A DNA stretch of 64,000 nucleotides. Source: Chondrinema litorale (GTDB taxonomy: Bacteria > Bacteroidota > Bacteroidia > Cytophagales > Flammeovirgaceae). A program made the translations under genes and the position numbers. The stretch lies in NCBI RefSeq assembly GCF_026250525.1, contig NZ_CP111046.1, forward strand, positions 124,001-188,000, in the 5' to 3' direction. Below are positions 1-8,086 of the stretch, piece by piece (positions within the stretch are counted from its first letter, which is position 1; every line of letters starts with the position of its first letter). The notes under the pieces were generated by a model that made no database searches, was not told the origin of the DNA, and worked only from the letters and a program-made list of their open reading frames with translations.

Positions 1-383
1 CCGGATAGCCTTTGCCTACTATGTAAGGTGAGCAAGTCATGTCTCTTTTGAGCGAACCAGACTCTCCTATTTGAATTTGTTCTCTTTCTTCTCTTAGAAA
101 AAAACCAGAGTCTACTGTACCATCTCCAAACTTAAAATCTGCTACGATTACAAAATCGTTGTAATCTTTTTTTGTCCAAAGGATAGAACCTGTTTTGTCT
201 GGGTCACTTTTAGCTACTAACTTACCATCTTCTACAGACCACCATTGGTTGCCATCAGGAACTGACCAAGCATTTAAGTTTTTGCCATTAAATAAAGTTT
301 TAAAAGATGATTTTTGCGCAAATGCAAATTGTAGGGAAGCAACAAATAAGAAAGGTATCAAAACCTTGATTTTCATTTTCATA
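1..383 (-). CDS. DUF1080 (3-keto-disaccharide hydrolase-like) secreted protein, partial
   Basis: The reading frame starts at an ATG at 383 and runs off the left edge, so only about 127 N-terminal residues are visible. It opens with MKMKIKVLIPFLFVASLQFAFAQ, cut here as a basic, then hydrophobic signal peptide ending in AFAQ. The mature part reads LFNGKNLNAW, then SILWTKKDYNDF and DFKFGDGTVDSGFFLR, the usual opening of the DUF1080 jelly-roll fold. Members hydrolyse 3-keto-glycosides in some Bacteroidota; others have no known activity. A second DUF1080 gene lies at 25777. The family call is firm, the exact substrate is not visible. It is divergent from the possible small RNA near 587-713. Confidence 0.8.
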
Positions 384-546
384 ATTTATCAGATTAATTT
401 AAGAATGCTCGTGTTAATTATACCTCTGTGATAAAGGAATTTTAATCTTTCTATAAATTATCATTTCTTCTCAAAAAACAATACAAAACCCTACTCAACA
501 GGTAAATTTTTACTTTGAAACAAGCATATAGAATTGTTAATCTTCT

Positions 547-580
547 GAGATAATTTCGTGATACCTCTACCCTACCTTTG
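547..580 (+). promoter_or_regulatory. Promoter A with direct repeat (possible response-regulator site)
   Basis: GAGATA (547-552), five bases, then GTGATA (558-563) form an 11-bp-spaced direct repeat. GTGATAC is followed after 10 bases by CCTTTG (575-580), which is the end of a TACCTTTG element matching the Bacteroidota -7 consensus TAnnTTTG. The same layout recurs at 714-746 and 3141-3174, around the two-component genes. Eleven-bp-spaced direct repeats are typical of OmpR-family binding sites. That this regulator binds here is inferred. Confidence 0.45.
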
Positions 581-586
581 TAATAT

Positions 587-713
587 ATCTAGTTAATCGA
601 CCAGCTTGAGAGCAAGATTAATCAAATAAGGAGAAATACAACTAATTGTATTTAATCCCCCCTTTATGTCGCAATACTACCCTGCTTGGTGTCCAGGCAG
701 GGTAGTTTTTTTT
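587..713 (+). ncRNA. Possible small RNA between promoter A and a terminator
   Basis: Transcription from the -7 element at 573-580 would start near 587 and reach a strong terminator at 677-713, giving an RNA of about 125 nt. No convincing coding frame lies inside; a 20-codon frame from 666 runs through the terminator. The segment lies between the divergent DUF1080 gene and the response-regulator gene. This could instead be a terminated leader or an unrecognised small gene. Support is promoter plus terminator only. Confidence 0.35.
677..713 (+). terminator. Intrinsic terminator
   Basis: A perfect 9-bp stem, CTACCCTGC (677-685) with GCAGGGTAG (697-705), encloses an 11-nt loop and is followed by eight T (706-713). 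There is no protein gene upstream on this strand, so it points to a short non-coding transcript. Confidence 0.75.
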
Positions 714-746
714 GTGATAAATTTGTGATACTTAACGCTTACCTTG
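714..746 (+). promoter_or_regulatory. Promoter B with direct repeat upstream of the two-component genes
   Basis: GTGATA (714-719), five bases, GTGATA (725-730): an exact 11-bp-spaced repeat. GTGATAC is followed after 10 bases by CCTTG (742-746), one T short of the CCTTTG in the other two copies. It lies about 155 bp before the response-regulator start, so it would allow autoregulation. Binding is inferred. Confidence 0.4.
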
Positions 747-901
747 CAATTCAGAAGTTTGCTGTAAATTAAATTTCAGTTTAGAGTCGCTTCTATTGGA
801 ATTTCACACATTGTTATCGTGTTCTCCAAAAATCGTATCCTATATACAATACTTAAAAGTTTAGTGAAAAAAAGAGGACCTGTCCTTACAAGTTTAACAT
901 C

Positions 902-1600
902 ATGAAAAAAAATGTACTCATTGTAGAAGATGATCAGGATATTGTTGAATTACTCAGTATCCATTTAACTGACCTTGACTGTGAACTAACTAAAGCTGCA
1001 GATGGACTAAGCGGTTACGAATATGCTGCTAAAAACAACTATGATTTAATCATTCTCGATCTGATGCTACCCGAAATGGATGGCTTGGAGATTTGCCGAA
1101 AGTTGAGGGCACAAGAAATTCACACACCGATTTTAATGCTCACGGCCAGAGCCGAAGAAATAGACAAAGTACTAGGACTCGAAACCGGTGCAGATGATTA
1201 CATTACCAAACCATTTAGTGTAAGGGAATTTATTGCCAGAGTAAAAGCCATTTTTAGAAGAATTAAACTTTCTGAAGAAAATGCAGCCGAAAAGAAAGTT
1301 CTCTCTTATGGTAATATGCAAATTGATGTTGCCAAAAGAAAAGTGAGTTTGAACGAACAAAGAATTGAGCTTACACCGAAAGAGTTTGATTTATTATACC
1401 TGTTAGCTAGTAGACCGGGCAGAAGTTATAGCCGAGAAGAGCTTTTAAACATTGTTTGGGGCTACGAATTTTCTGGCTACGAACACACTGTAAATTCACA
1501 TGTAAACCGACTTCGCAGTAAGATTGAACCCAATATTAACGAACTAACATATATACTCACTACTTGGGGAGTGGGATATCGCTTTAACGACGAGTGGTAG
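902..1600 (+). CDS. OmpR-family response regulator
   Basis: This 232-residue protein is a DNA-binding response regulator of a two-component system. Residues 1-115 are a receiver domain with acidic pocket (E9, D10, D11), phospho-acceptor D53 in LIILDLMLPEMDG, T81 and K103 in ITKPF. Residues about 135-230 are a winged-helix output domain with ELTPKEFDLLYLLA and a C-terminal GVGYRF hairpin, typical of OmpR/PhoB. The histidine kinase follows 66 bp downstream and is surely its partner. Three 11-bp-spaced direct repeats near promoters on both sides of the pair are candidate binding sites. The signal sensed is not evident. Confidence 0.95.
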   Translation: MKKNVLIVEDDQDIVELLSIHLTDLDCELTKAADGLSGYEYAAKNNYDLIILDLMLPEMDGLEICRKLRAQEIHTPILMLTARAEEIDKVLGLETGADDYITKPFSVREFIARVKAIFRRIKLSEENAAEKKVLSYGNMQIDVAKRKVSLNEQRIELTPKEFDLLYLLASRPGRSYSREELLNIVWGYEFSGYEHTVNSHVNRLRSKIEPNINELTYILTTWGVGYRFNDEW

Positions 1601-1666
1601 AAGTTTAGAAATACCTCAGCGGTTTAAAACTGCTTTTATGCTACAATCTGAAATCAAGTAAAATTC

Positions 1667-3133
1667 ATGAAATCAAAAATTGCCCATAGCCTTTTCTGGC
1701 GAATCGCAGCTACATTACTACTACTATTGAGTTTTTTGGGAGTTTCTTATGTGCTTATTACAGCATACATGGCTCGCCAATATTACCAAGAAACTACACA
1801 AAGATTAAATGCCGATGTAGCCCAACATTTAATTGAGGAAGTTCAGCCTTTTGTTGATGGCAAAGTGAATAAAGAAGCACTTGGCCTCATTATGCATTCT
1901 ATGATGGCGGTTAACCCAAGTATCGAGGTATACTTGCTAGATAAAAAAGGTGAAATTCTCTCTTATGTGGTAATGGCAAAAGATGTAAAACTGAAAAATA
2001 TTGATCTTGAACCAGTAAACCAGTTTATAGATGCTGATACTAAAAAGCTAGTGATGGGGCAAAACCCCAGAAAACCAGATCAGAATACAATCTTTTCTGC
2101 TGCCAGAGTAGAAGAAAATGGTGCGCTACAGGGCTATGTGTATATCATCTTAATGAGTGGTGAATACGAACATGTTTCGGGAGCTTTGTGGAACAGTTAT
2201 TTGATGCGAACAAGTACGTCTGCCTTTCTAATTACTTTGGTAGCAACATTGCTCATTGGCTTATTTATTATCTGGCTACTCACCCGAAATTTAAGAAAGA
2301 TTGTAAATGTTGTAAGCCGCTTTGAGCAAGGTGATTTACATGCTCGAATAGACGAAAACTTTAAAGGCGAAATGGCTTTGCTCTCAAACACTTTTAATAG
2401 CATGGCCAATACCATTTTGCAAAACATAGAAGATTTAAAGCAAGTAGATGTTTTGAGAAAAGAGTTAATCGCCAATGTTTCTCACGATTTGCGCACACCT
2501 ATTTCTGTAATTTCAGGATACATTGAAACACTCAATATGAAACAGGGGAATTTGAGTGCAGAAGAACAGCGGAAATACATGGATACCATTATGAAGAGCA
2601 TCGAAAAGTTAAAACGACTGGTAAACGACCTTTTCGAACTATCTAAACTAGAAGCCAGACAGGTAAATCCTAAAAAAGAATGCTTTGCTTTGGAGGAAGT
2701 ACTTTCAGAAACTTATCAGAAATATCAGGTGCTGGCAGTTAAGAAAAACATCCAATTGGAAATTGACTATCAATCTGCTCCAACGGTTTATGCCGATCTT
2801 TCTATGATTGAAAGGGTGTTACAAAATCTGATGGATAATGCCATAAAATATACTCCAGAGCATGGCAAAGTAGAATTAAAACTTCGAGAAAACTCCACCG
2901 AAGATATAGAAATACAGATTAGAAATACGGGTGCTGGCATTCCTGAAAGTGAGTTGCCTAATATATTCGATAGATATTATAAAGGGGCACATCATTCTGG
3001 AAGTACTGGTTTGGGCTTGGCAATTGTGAAAAACATATTAGACATCCATGAAGCACCAATTAAGGTATCGAGCATGATTAACCAGTATACCGACTTTTCT
3101 TTTTCATTACCTCGATATGTTTATAAAAGTTGA
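1667..3133 (+). CDS. Sensor histidine kinase (HAMP, HisKA, HATPase_c)
   Basis: This 488-residue membrane kinase pairs with the upstream regulator. A first membrane helix lies at about 13-34, a periplasmic sensor region of about 145 residues follows, and a second helix at about 184-206 leads into a HAMP linker (about 205-257). The HisKA domain carries the phosphorylated H273 in NVSHDLRTP. The ATPase domain has the N box NLMDNAIKYTP (near 387-397), the GAGIP box (422-426) and the GSTGLGLAIVKN box (445-456). All catalytic motifs are intact. The sensor region matches no family I recognise. Downstream gene order suggests control of the DM13 lipoprotein and the outer-membrane protein. Confidence 0.94.
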   Translation: MKSKIAHSLFWRIAATLLLLLSFLGVSYVLITAYMARQYYQETTQRLNADVAQHLIEEVQPFVDGKVNKEALGLIMHSMMAVNPSIEVYLLDKKGEILSYVVMAKDVKLKNIDLEPVNQFIDADTKKLVMGQNPRKPDQNTIFSAARVEENGALQGYVYIILMSGEYEHVSGALWNSYLMRTSTSAFLITLVATLLIGLFIIWLLTRNLRKIVNVVSRFEQGDLHARIDENFKGEMALLSNTFNSMANTILQNIEDLKQVDVLRKELIANVSHDLRTPISVISGYIETLNMKQGNLSAEEQRKYMDTIMKSIEKLKRLVNDLFELSKLEARQVNPKKECFALEEVLSETYQKYQVLAVKKNIQLEIDYQSAPTVYADLSMIERVLQNLMDNAIKYTPEHGKVELKLRENSTEDIEIQIRNTGAGIPESELPNIFDRYYKGAHHSGSTGLGLAIVKNILDIHEAPIKVSSMINQYTDFSFSLPRYVYKS

Positions 3134-3140
3134 AAGTTAT

Positions 3141-3174
3141 GTGAGATTTTCGTGATACTTAAAGGGCACCTTTG
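3141..3174 (+). promoter_or_regulatory. Promoter C with direct repeat upstream of the DM13 lipoprotein
   Basis: GTGAGA (3141-3146), five bases, GTGATA (3152-3157); GTGATAC is followed after 10 bases by CCTTTG (3169-3174), part of CACCTTTG. TTTCGTGATAC-N10-CCTTTG is shared exactly with 554-580. It sits 40 bp before the lipoprotein start, so it fits an activator-dependent promoter. Control by the adjacent response regulator is inferred. Confidence 0.45.
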
Positions 3175-3213
3175 TTTAAAAGAAATTTGTACATCACAAA
3201 AAAAATTTAAACA

Positions 3214-3675
3214 ATGAAAAATCTGAAACTTATTTGGTTAGTACTCGCCCTTTTTTCTTTCACAATCGTAAGTTGCGACGATGATGATGAACCAGACGAA
3301 ATCATTATTGACAGTTCATTACCTTCTGGTACTTTTTCCGCTTCAAGAACAGGGTCTTTAACTGCTCAAAACGGAACTCCTACTTCTGGTAGTGTTGAAT
3401 TAGGTACTGATGACGATGGTGTTACTTACTTACACTTCGGTTCAAACTTTACTACTGAACTAGGTACGGGTACTGTATCTATCTATCTTTCTACATCAGA
3501 CACTTTTATGGCTGACCCAGCAAACGGTAATCCCGATCTTATTTTAGTGGGTGTTGTAAATGAAAATGGCGAATCTTATTTCAAAGTAAGCAAGACAGTC
3601 TCTAGTAGCTTTACCCATGTGATAATTTGGTGTGGATCAGCTAACATCCCATTTGGGAATGCACAACTACAATAG
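3214..3675 (+). CDS. DM13-domain lipoprotein
   Basis: This 153-residue exported lipoprotein has a signal peptide ending in a lipobox, FTIVSC, with C21 as the lipidated cysteine, followed by a run of four Asp. The rest resembles the DM13 domain: SGTFSASRTGSLTAQNG near the start, YLHFGSNFTTELGTGTVSIY in the middle, and a closing VIIWCGSANIPFGNAQL with the conserved WC. DM13 is proposed to act in electron transfer or redox at the cell envelope; this is a prediction for the family. It follows a promoter-proximal direct repeat and precedes an outer-membrane protein gene, so the two are probably one unit. Confidence 0.72.
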   Translation: MKNLKLIWLVLALFSFTIVSCDDDDEPDEIIIDSSLPSGTFSASRTGSLTAQNGTPTSGSVELGTDDDGVTYLHFGSNFTTELGTGTVSIYLSTSDTFMADPANGNPDLILVGVVNENGESYFKVSKTVSSSFTHVIIWCGSANIPFGNAQLQ

Positions 3676-3710
3676 TCTTTTTTTCAACTAAACTTCACAT
3701 CTCGAAAGGC

Positions 3711-3735
3711 AGCGGATTTAATCCGCTACTTTTCT
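3711..3735 (+). terminator. Weak hairpin between lipoprotein and outer-membrane protein genes
   Basis: AGCGGAT (3711-3717) pairs with ATCCGCT (3721-3727) around a 3-nt loop, followed by ACTTTTCTTT. The T run is poor, so it may be a partial terminator or an mRNA stabilising hairpin that sets the ratio of the flanking genes. Confidence 0.4.
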
Positions 3736-3751
3736 TTAACATGCTTACATT

Positions 3752-4603
3752 ATGAAATACTTTGGATTAGCATTACTTCTTCTGATACAACTAAACAGTT
3801 TTGCACAAAGTGGTTGGGTGAGAAATAAAGGTGGATTTTTTGTACAGGGAAGTGTTAGCGCATTTTCTTCAGACAAATACTACAATGTAGATGGAGAGTT
3901 ACAAAACTCTGCCTCAGGTACCAACTTTAACACTTATGCTTTTAAGGTTTATGGCGAGTTTGGGATTACCAATAGGCTAACTGGTTTACTCAATTTGCCT
4001 TTGATTAAAAGTAATGGTTTAAGTACCACAGAGAATGTTTATGGTGTTGGCGATTTAAGAATTGGAGCTAAATACCAGATTACAAAAAGTATCCCTTTTT
4101 CATTCTCAGTTGAAGCCGAAATACCGACTGGTAAGGGTGAAAATCTCGCAAGTCACAAAGAAGTGAACGATTTGGGTATTAGAGAAGAAATTAATCTTCC
4201 TACAACCGATGGCGAATTTAATGTTTGGTCAACACTCGCACTTTCAAGCTCTACTAAAAATGGCAAATATTACGGTAGCGTTTTTACTAGCTTAAATTTA
4301 AGAACAGAGGGATTGAGCCACCAATTAAAATCTGGTATCGAAATAGGGTCTTTCTGGTTCGATAAACTTTGGGTAATTGGCAAGTTAAACTTTCAAGAGA
4401 GTTTGTCTAACGATCCCAAACCGGTACCTTTTCTTTATGGAGAAGGTTCTGAATTTACCACTTATGCTTTTACTGCGATTTATAAGTTAAACAAACACTT
4501 TAACATTACTGCAGAATATGCAGATTACACTGGTTTTATTACCAGTCAGAAAAATATTTACGATGGCCCCAGTTTCAGCATTGGGCTAGCACTGGAATAC
4601 TAA
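3752..4603 (+). CDS. Outer-membrane beta-barrel protein
   Basis: The 283-residue product starts with a signal peptide, MKYFGLALLLLIQLNSFAQ, and continues with alternating aromatic and polar stretches that fit outer-membrane strands. It ends in SIGLALEY, a hydrophobic C terminus with a terminal aromatic residue as in barrel proteins. NRLTGLLNLPLIKSNG and DLRIGAKYQI, followed by SFSVEAEIPTGKG, recall the transporter/porin-like families of uncharacterised Bacteroidota barrels. It lies 76 bp after the DM13 lipoprotein and may be an electron-transfer or metal-related outer-membrane partner, but that is inference from position only. Confidence 0.7.
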   Translation: MKYFGLALLLLIQLNSFAQSGWVRNKGGFFVQGSVSAFSSDKYYNVDGELQNSASGTNFNTYAFKVYGEFGITNRLTGLLNLPLIKSNGLSTTENVYGVGDLRIGAKYQITKSIPFSFSVEAEIPTGKGENLASHKEVNDLGIREEINLPTTDGEFNVWSTLALSSSTKNGKYYGSVFTSLNLRTEGLSHQLKSGIEIGSFWFDKLWVIGKLNFQESLSNDPKPVPFLYGEGSEFTTYAFTAIYKLNKHFNITAEYADYTGFITSQKNIYDGPSFSIGLALEY

Positions 4604-4629
4604 GTTGCTTTAATTAGTGTCAAATAAAA

Positions 4630-4657
4630 AAGTCGCTATCTGTAACAGACAGCGACT
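4630..4657. terminator. Bidirectional terminator between convergent genes
   Basis: AAGTCGCT at 4630-4637 pairs with AGCGACTT at 4650-4657, with a further TCT/AGA extension after one mismatch. A-rich sequence on the left (T run on the minus strand) and TTGCTTTT on the right make it usable from both sides. It separates the outer-membrane protein gene from the convergent propeller gene. Confidence 0.7.
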
Positions 4658-4684
4658 TGCTTTTCATACCAAATACAGAATGCC

Positions 4685-7600
4685 CTATTCTTGCCCTACA
4701 TCAATTGCCTCATATTCTTTAATTACTGGCTTCTCAATTTTTTCAACTTCACTTTGGTATGCATTCCACTCTTTCTTAAAAAATGCATTAATTGGTTCTA
4801 AGGTTGCTTTGAGTGCTTTTTCTGCTTTTTCTAAAGCAAGCAATTCATTCACACTTGGGCTTCCTGTATTACCTTTTAAATAACCCATTGCATTATTCAA
4901 CTTAGTGCTAAGTAAATGATCTCGGTAAACAATTCCTTTTACATCCTTATCAGGAATAATGGTTTCTAAAAGTGTAGTAATTTCAGATTTTAATGAATCG
5001 CCTTTACTAATTATTTCCTGTGCTTTTTCTAAATCACTATACTGCTTTTTAACAAAAGATATAGTCTCTTTTGCTTCTCTTAACTGATCTGCTGCTGTTG
5101 TCGCCAGTTCTGTTAATTTAAGCACTTTATCAATTTGCTTATTTCTGGCAACCATTTCTGCTACAGGAATATCAAACCTTGGGTCTGGCAACACTTTTAC
5201 AGTTGTAGAACTACTGTCACCATCATATTTTATTGACACTGTATATGTACCAGGCAGAATCGGAATACCACCTTCTTCTTCGGTATCTTTCTTAGCTGGA
5301 GTCATTGGGCTTCTTACACCTTTTCTATCGAGTTTCCATACAAAACGGTTAACACCTTTTTCAGCTTCTACTTTCAGATTTCTGATAATCTCACCTGCTT
5401 CGCTTATAATTTGTACATCTACAGAATCTTTTGTGGGAACCTTGGCCTCTCCTTCTTTCATTTTTAAATCACTTAATGAAAATGAAAGCATGGCTCCTAA
5501 CTCTCTATTTTCGCCAGCATAAACCGCATCACCTGCATAAATATCTCCGGCAGCTTCTCTTTCAAAAGCCAAATAGGTATCTGGAGCAGGAAAAATATTT
5601 ACTTTTTTACTAAGCAATTCTTTGCCTTCTGCGGCTAAAGCTCTCAGAGGTCTAATATCGTCTAGTACCCAAACTGAACGGCCAAAAGTGCCCATTACCA
5701 AATCCGCTTCTCTTTCTTGAATAGCCAAATCCATAGTTGAAACATTCGGGTAGTCATCTCCCCACTCGTTCCAATTTTTTCCACCATCAATACTAAAATA
5801 CAAGCCAAACTCCGTTCCGGTAAACATCAAATTTGGCTCTACTGGGTCTTGTACAAAACTCAAGCAATAACCCCACACATCATTTTCATCAACTAGTCTT
5901 GTCCATGTTTTGCCAAAGTCTGAGGTTTTATAAACCCAAGGAGTCCAATCGTTTCGGCGATAATTATTGATGACTACAAAAGCCTCACCTTCATTTTTGT
6001 TGGAAGCTCTTATTTGGGTAATCCAGCTTTCTGCTGCAACACCAGTAATATTATTAATTACATTTGTCCAAGATTTGCCTCCATCTTGTGTTACTTGCAC
6101 ATTGCCATCATCAGTACCCACCCAGATAACTCCTTCTTTTACCGGACTGGCAGCAACTGAAATAATAGACATAAAAGTTTCTGCTTTGGTAACATCATAG
6201 GTAAGTCCACCAGTTTTTTTTTGCAATTTGAGTTTTTCGGGATCATTGGTAGTAAGATCAGGTGAAATTACCTCCCAGCTTTTACCCCTGTCGGTACTTT
6301 TAAACAAATATTGGCTACCATAATAAACCGTACCCGGTGCGAGTGGGTCTAGGGCAATCCCTGAATTCCAGTTAAAGCGTAGTTCATCTTCTTCTGGATG
6401 TTGAGGTTTAATAAAATCTTGACTTCCCGTTTCGGAATCGTACCAAACTAAACTTCCACCTTGCCTCATCGAATAACCATATCTACTATCTTCCGGATCG
6501 GGAACTACATCAAAACCATCTCCATAAGAAAGCTTTTCAAAATAGCTGTTTCTTATGCCTCTAATTCTCCAAACATAAGCCGGGCCTTTCCAACATCCAT
6601 TATCTTGCAAACCTCCATATACGTTGTATGGAATTTCATTATCTACATTGATATGATAAAACTGACCTAAAGGTAGATTTTCGGCAAATTGCCAGTGTTG
6701 GCCTTTATCACGACTAATTGCCAAACCTCCATCACTACCATCCATAATAAAAGTTGGGTCTGTCGGGTGGATATATAGCGCATGATGATCTACATGCAAA
6801 TCGTTTGAAGTATTGTGCTTTACAAGAAAATTAGAAAAAGACTTACCTCCATCAATACTGACTTTTACAATTCCATATACATTATATAACCTGTTCTCAT
6901 TTACTGGATCAACAAACAAATCTGAATAATAGAATGGTCTGTTTCCAATATCATTTTTGCTTACTAAATCCCAAGTTTCTCCTCCATCAGACGATTTATA
7001 CAAACCATCTTCTTTCGCTTCAATTAATGCATAGATAATATCGGGATTACTTGGCGCAATGGCTAAACCCATTCTACCCAACTCCCCTTCTGGAATGCCA
7101 TCTTCTGGTGTTTGTTTCTCCCAATTTTTGCCACCATCAATTGTGGTATATAAACCTGAACCTTCACCACCCGATTTAAAATACCAAGCATCGCGTTTAA
7201 ACTCCCAAAGAGCTACTACCAGCTTATCTGGGTTTTGCGGATCAACCACCAAGTCGGCTACTCCGGTTCTATCATTTACATATAAAATCTTTTCCCAAGT
7301 ATCACCACCATCGGTGGTTTTGTAAACGCCTCTTTCTGGATGTGCTCCCCAAGCTGAACCTTGTACACCTGCATAAACAATATCAGGATTGTTTTTATTA
7401 ATGATGATTCTGTGGATGTTTCGGGTATTTTCTAAACCCATCAACTTCCAGTTTTTACCTCCATCCAAGCTTTTGTAAATTCCATATCCACTAGACTGGC
7501 TGTTTCTTGGATTGCCTTCTCCCGTTCCTGCCCAAATTACGTCTGGGTTTTGTTGGTTAATCGCAATTGCTCCAATAGAAAGGGCTTTCTCTTGATCGAA

Positions 7601-7861
7601 GATAGGCTCCCAACTAATTCCCCCACTTTCAGATTTCCAGACTCCACCAGAAGCTGTTCCAATGTAAATTACATCTGGGTTATCTGTAATAGCATCTATG
7701 GCTGTAACCCTTCCACTCATAGCAGCAGGCCCGATGTTTCTGATTTTCATTCCCTTTAATAGAGAATTGTCAACTTTTTGTGCAAATAATGATGTGCATG
7801 TGAACAATAATAATGACCAGATAAGCCAGCTAAATCGGCTTATTGAATAGCGATTGTACAT
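4685..7861 (-). CDS. BNR/sortilin-like beta-propeller secreted protein (copy 1)
   Basis: This 1058-residue protein has a hydrophobic signal peptide ending near LFAQK. Residues about 35-730 hold many BNR-type motifs of the S-x-D-x-G-x-x-W kind, such as KSLDGGKNW, KTTDGGDTW, TTIDGGKNW, KSSDGGETW, KSTDRGKSW and TSDFGKTW. This fits the ten-bladed sortilin/VPS10-like propeller of bacterial proteins often annotated glycosyl hydrolase. The C-terminal 250 residues include a predicted beta domain and a helical, coiled-coil-like stretch. No catalytic residues of sialidases are evident. It is a close paralogue of the gene at 8087, 225 bp upstream on the same strand. A secreted binding or processing role is possible; function unknown. 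Confidence 0.85.
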   Translation of the reverse strand: MYNRYSISRFSWLIWSLLLFTCTSLFAQKVDNSLLKGMKIRNIGPAAMSGRVTAIDAITDNPDVIYIGTASGGVWKSESGGISWEPIFDQEKALSIGAIAINQQNPDVIWAGTGEGNPRNSQSSGYGIYKSLDGGKNWKLMGLENTRNIHRIIINKNNPDIVYAGVQGSAWGAHPERGVYKTTDGGDTWEKILYVNDRTGVADLVVDPQNPDKLVVALWEFKRDAWYFKSGGEGSGLYTTIDGGKNWEKQTPEDGIPEGELGRMGLAIAPSNPDIIYALIEAKEDGLYKSSDGGETWDLVSKNDIGNRPFYYSDLFVDPVNENRLYNVYGIVKVSIDGGKSFSNFLVKHNTSNDLHVDHHALYIHPTDPTFIMDGSDGGLAISRDKGQHWQFAENLPLGQFYHINVDNEIPYNVYGGLQDNGCWKGPAYVWRIRGIRNSYFEKLSYGDGFDVVPDPEDSRYGYSMRQGGSLVWYDSETGSQDFIKPQHPEEDELRFNWNSGIALDPLAPGTVYYGSQYLFKSTDRGKSWEVISPDLTTNDPEKLKLQKKTGGLTYDVTKAETFMSIISVAASPVKEGVIWVGTDDGNVQVTQDGGKSWTNVINNITGVAAESWITQIRASNKNEGEAFVVINNYRRNDWTPWVYKTSDFGKTWTRLVDENDVWGYCLSFVQDPVEPNLMFTGTEFGLYFSIDGGKNWNEWGDDYPNVSTMDLAIQEREADLVMGTFGRSVWVLDDIRPLRALAAEGKELLSKKVNIFPAPDTYLAFEREAAGDIYAGDAVYAGENRELGAMLSFSLSDLKMKEGEAKVPTKDSVDVQIISEAGEIIRNLKVEAEKGVNRFVWKLDRKGVRSPMTPAKKDTEEEGGIPILPGTYTVSIKYDGDSSSTTVKVLPDPRFDIPVAEMVARNKQIDKVLKLTELATTAADQLREAKETISFVKKQYSDLEKAQEIISKGDSLKSEITTLLETIIPDKDVKGIVYRDHLLSTKLNNAMGYLKGNTGSPSVNELLALEKAEKALKATLEPINAFFKKEWNAYQSEVEKIEKPVIKEYEAIDVGQE

Positions 7862-8086
7862 AATTGTTTCAGTTTAAATAAATGATCTCAATTGATAAAA
7901 GACATGGATTCTCAGATAGAATAAATGGCAGGGTTGAACCATTCAGCAATCAAATTCTGAAAATCGATAGTTAACAGGTCGTTTTTGGAAGGTAAGTCTG
8001 ATGGAATTAAAACCACAGAAAATGAAGTCTAGCCAACATTTTCTGTGATTTTAGCTTGTAAAGCAATATATATAAATTTTTAGAAT

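Noticed and set aside
666..728. A 20-codon frame with ATG at 666 inside the possible small RNA
   Set aside because: It runs through the terminator hairpin and T run, so it would not be translated from the terminated transcript.
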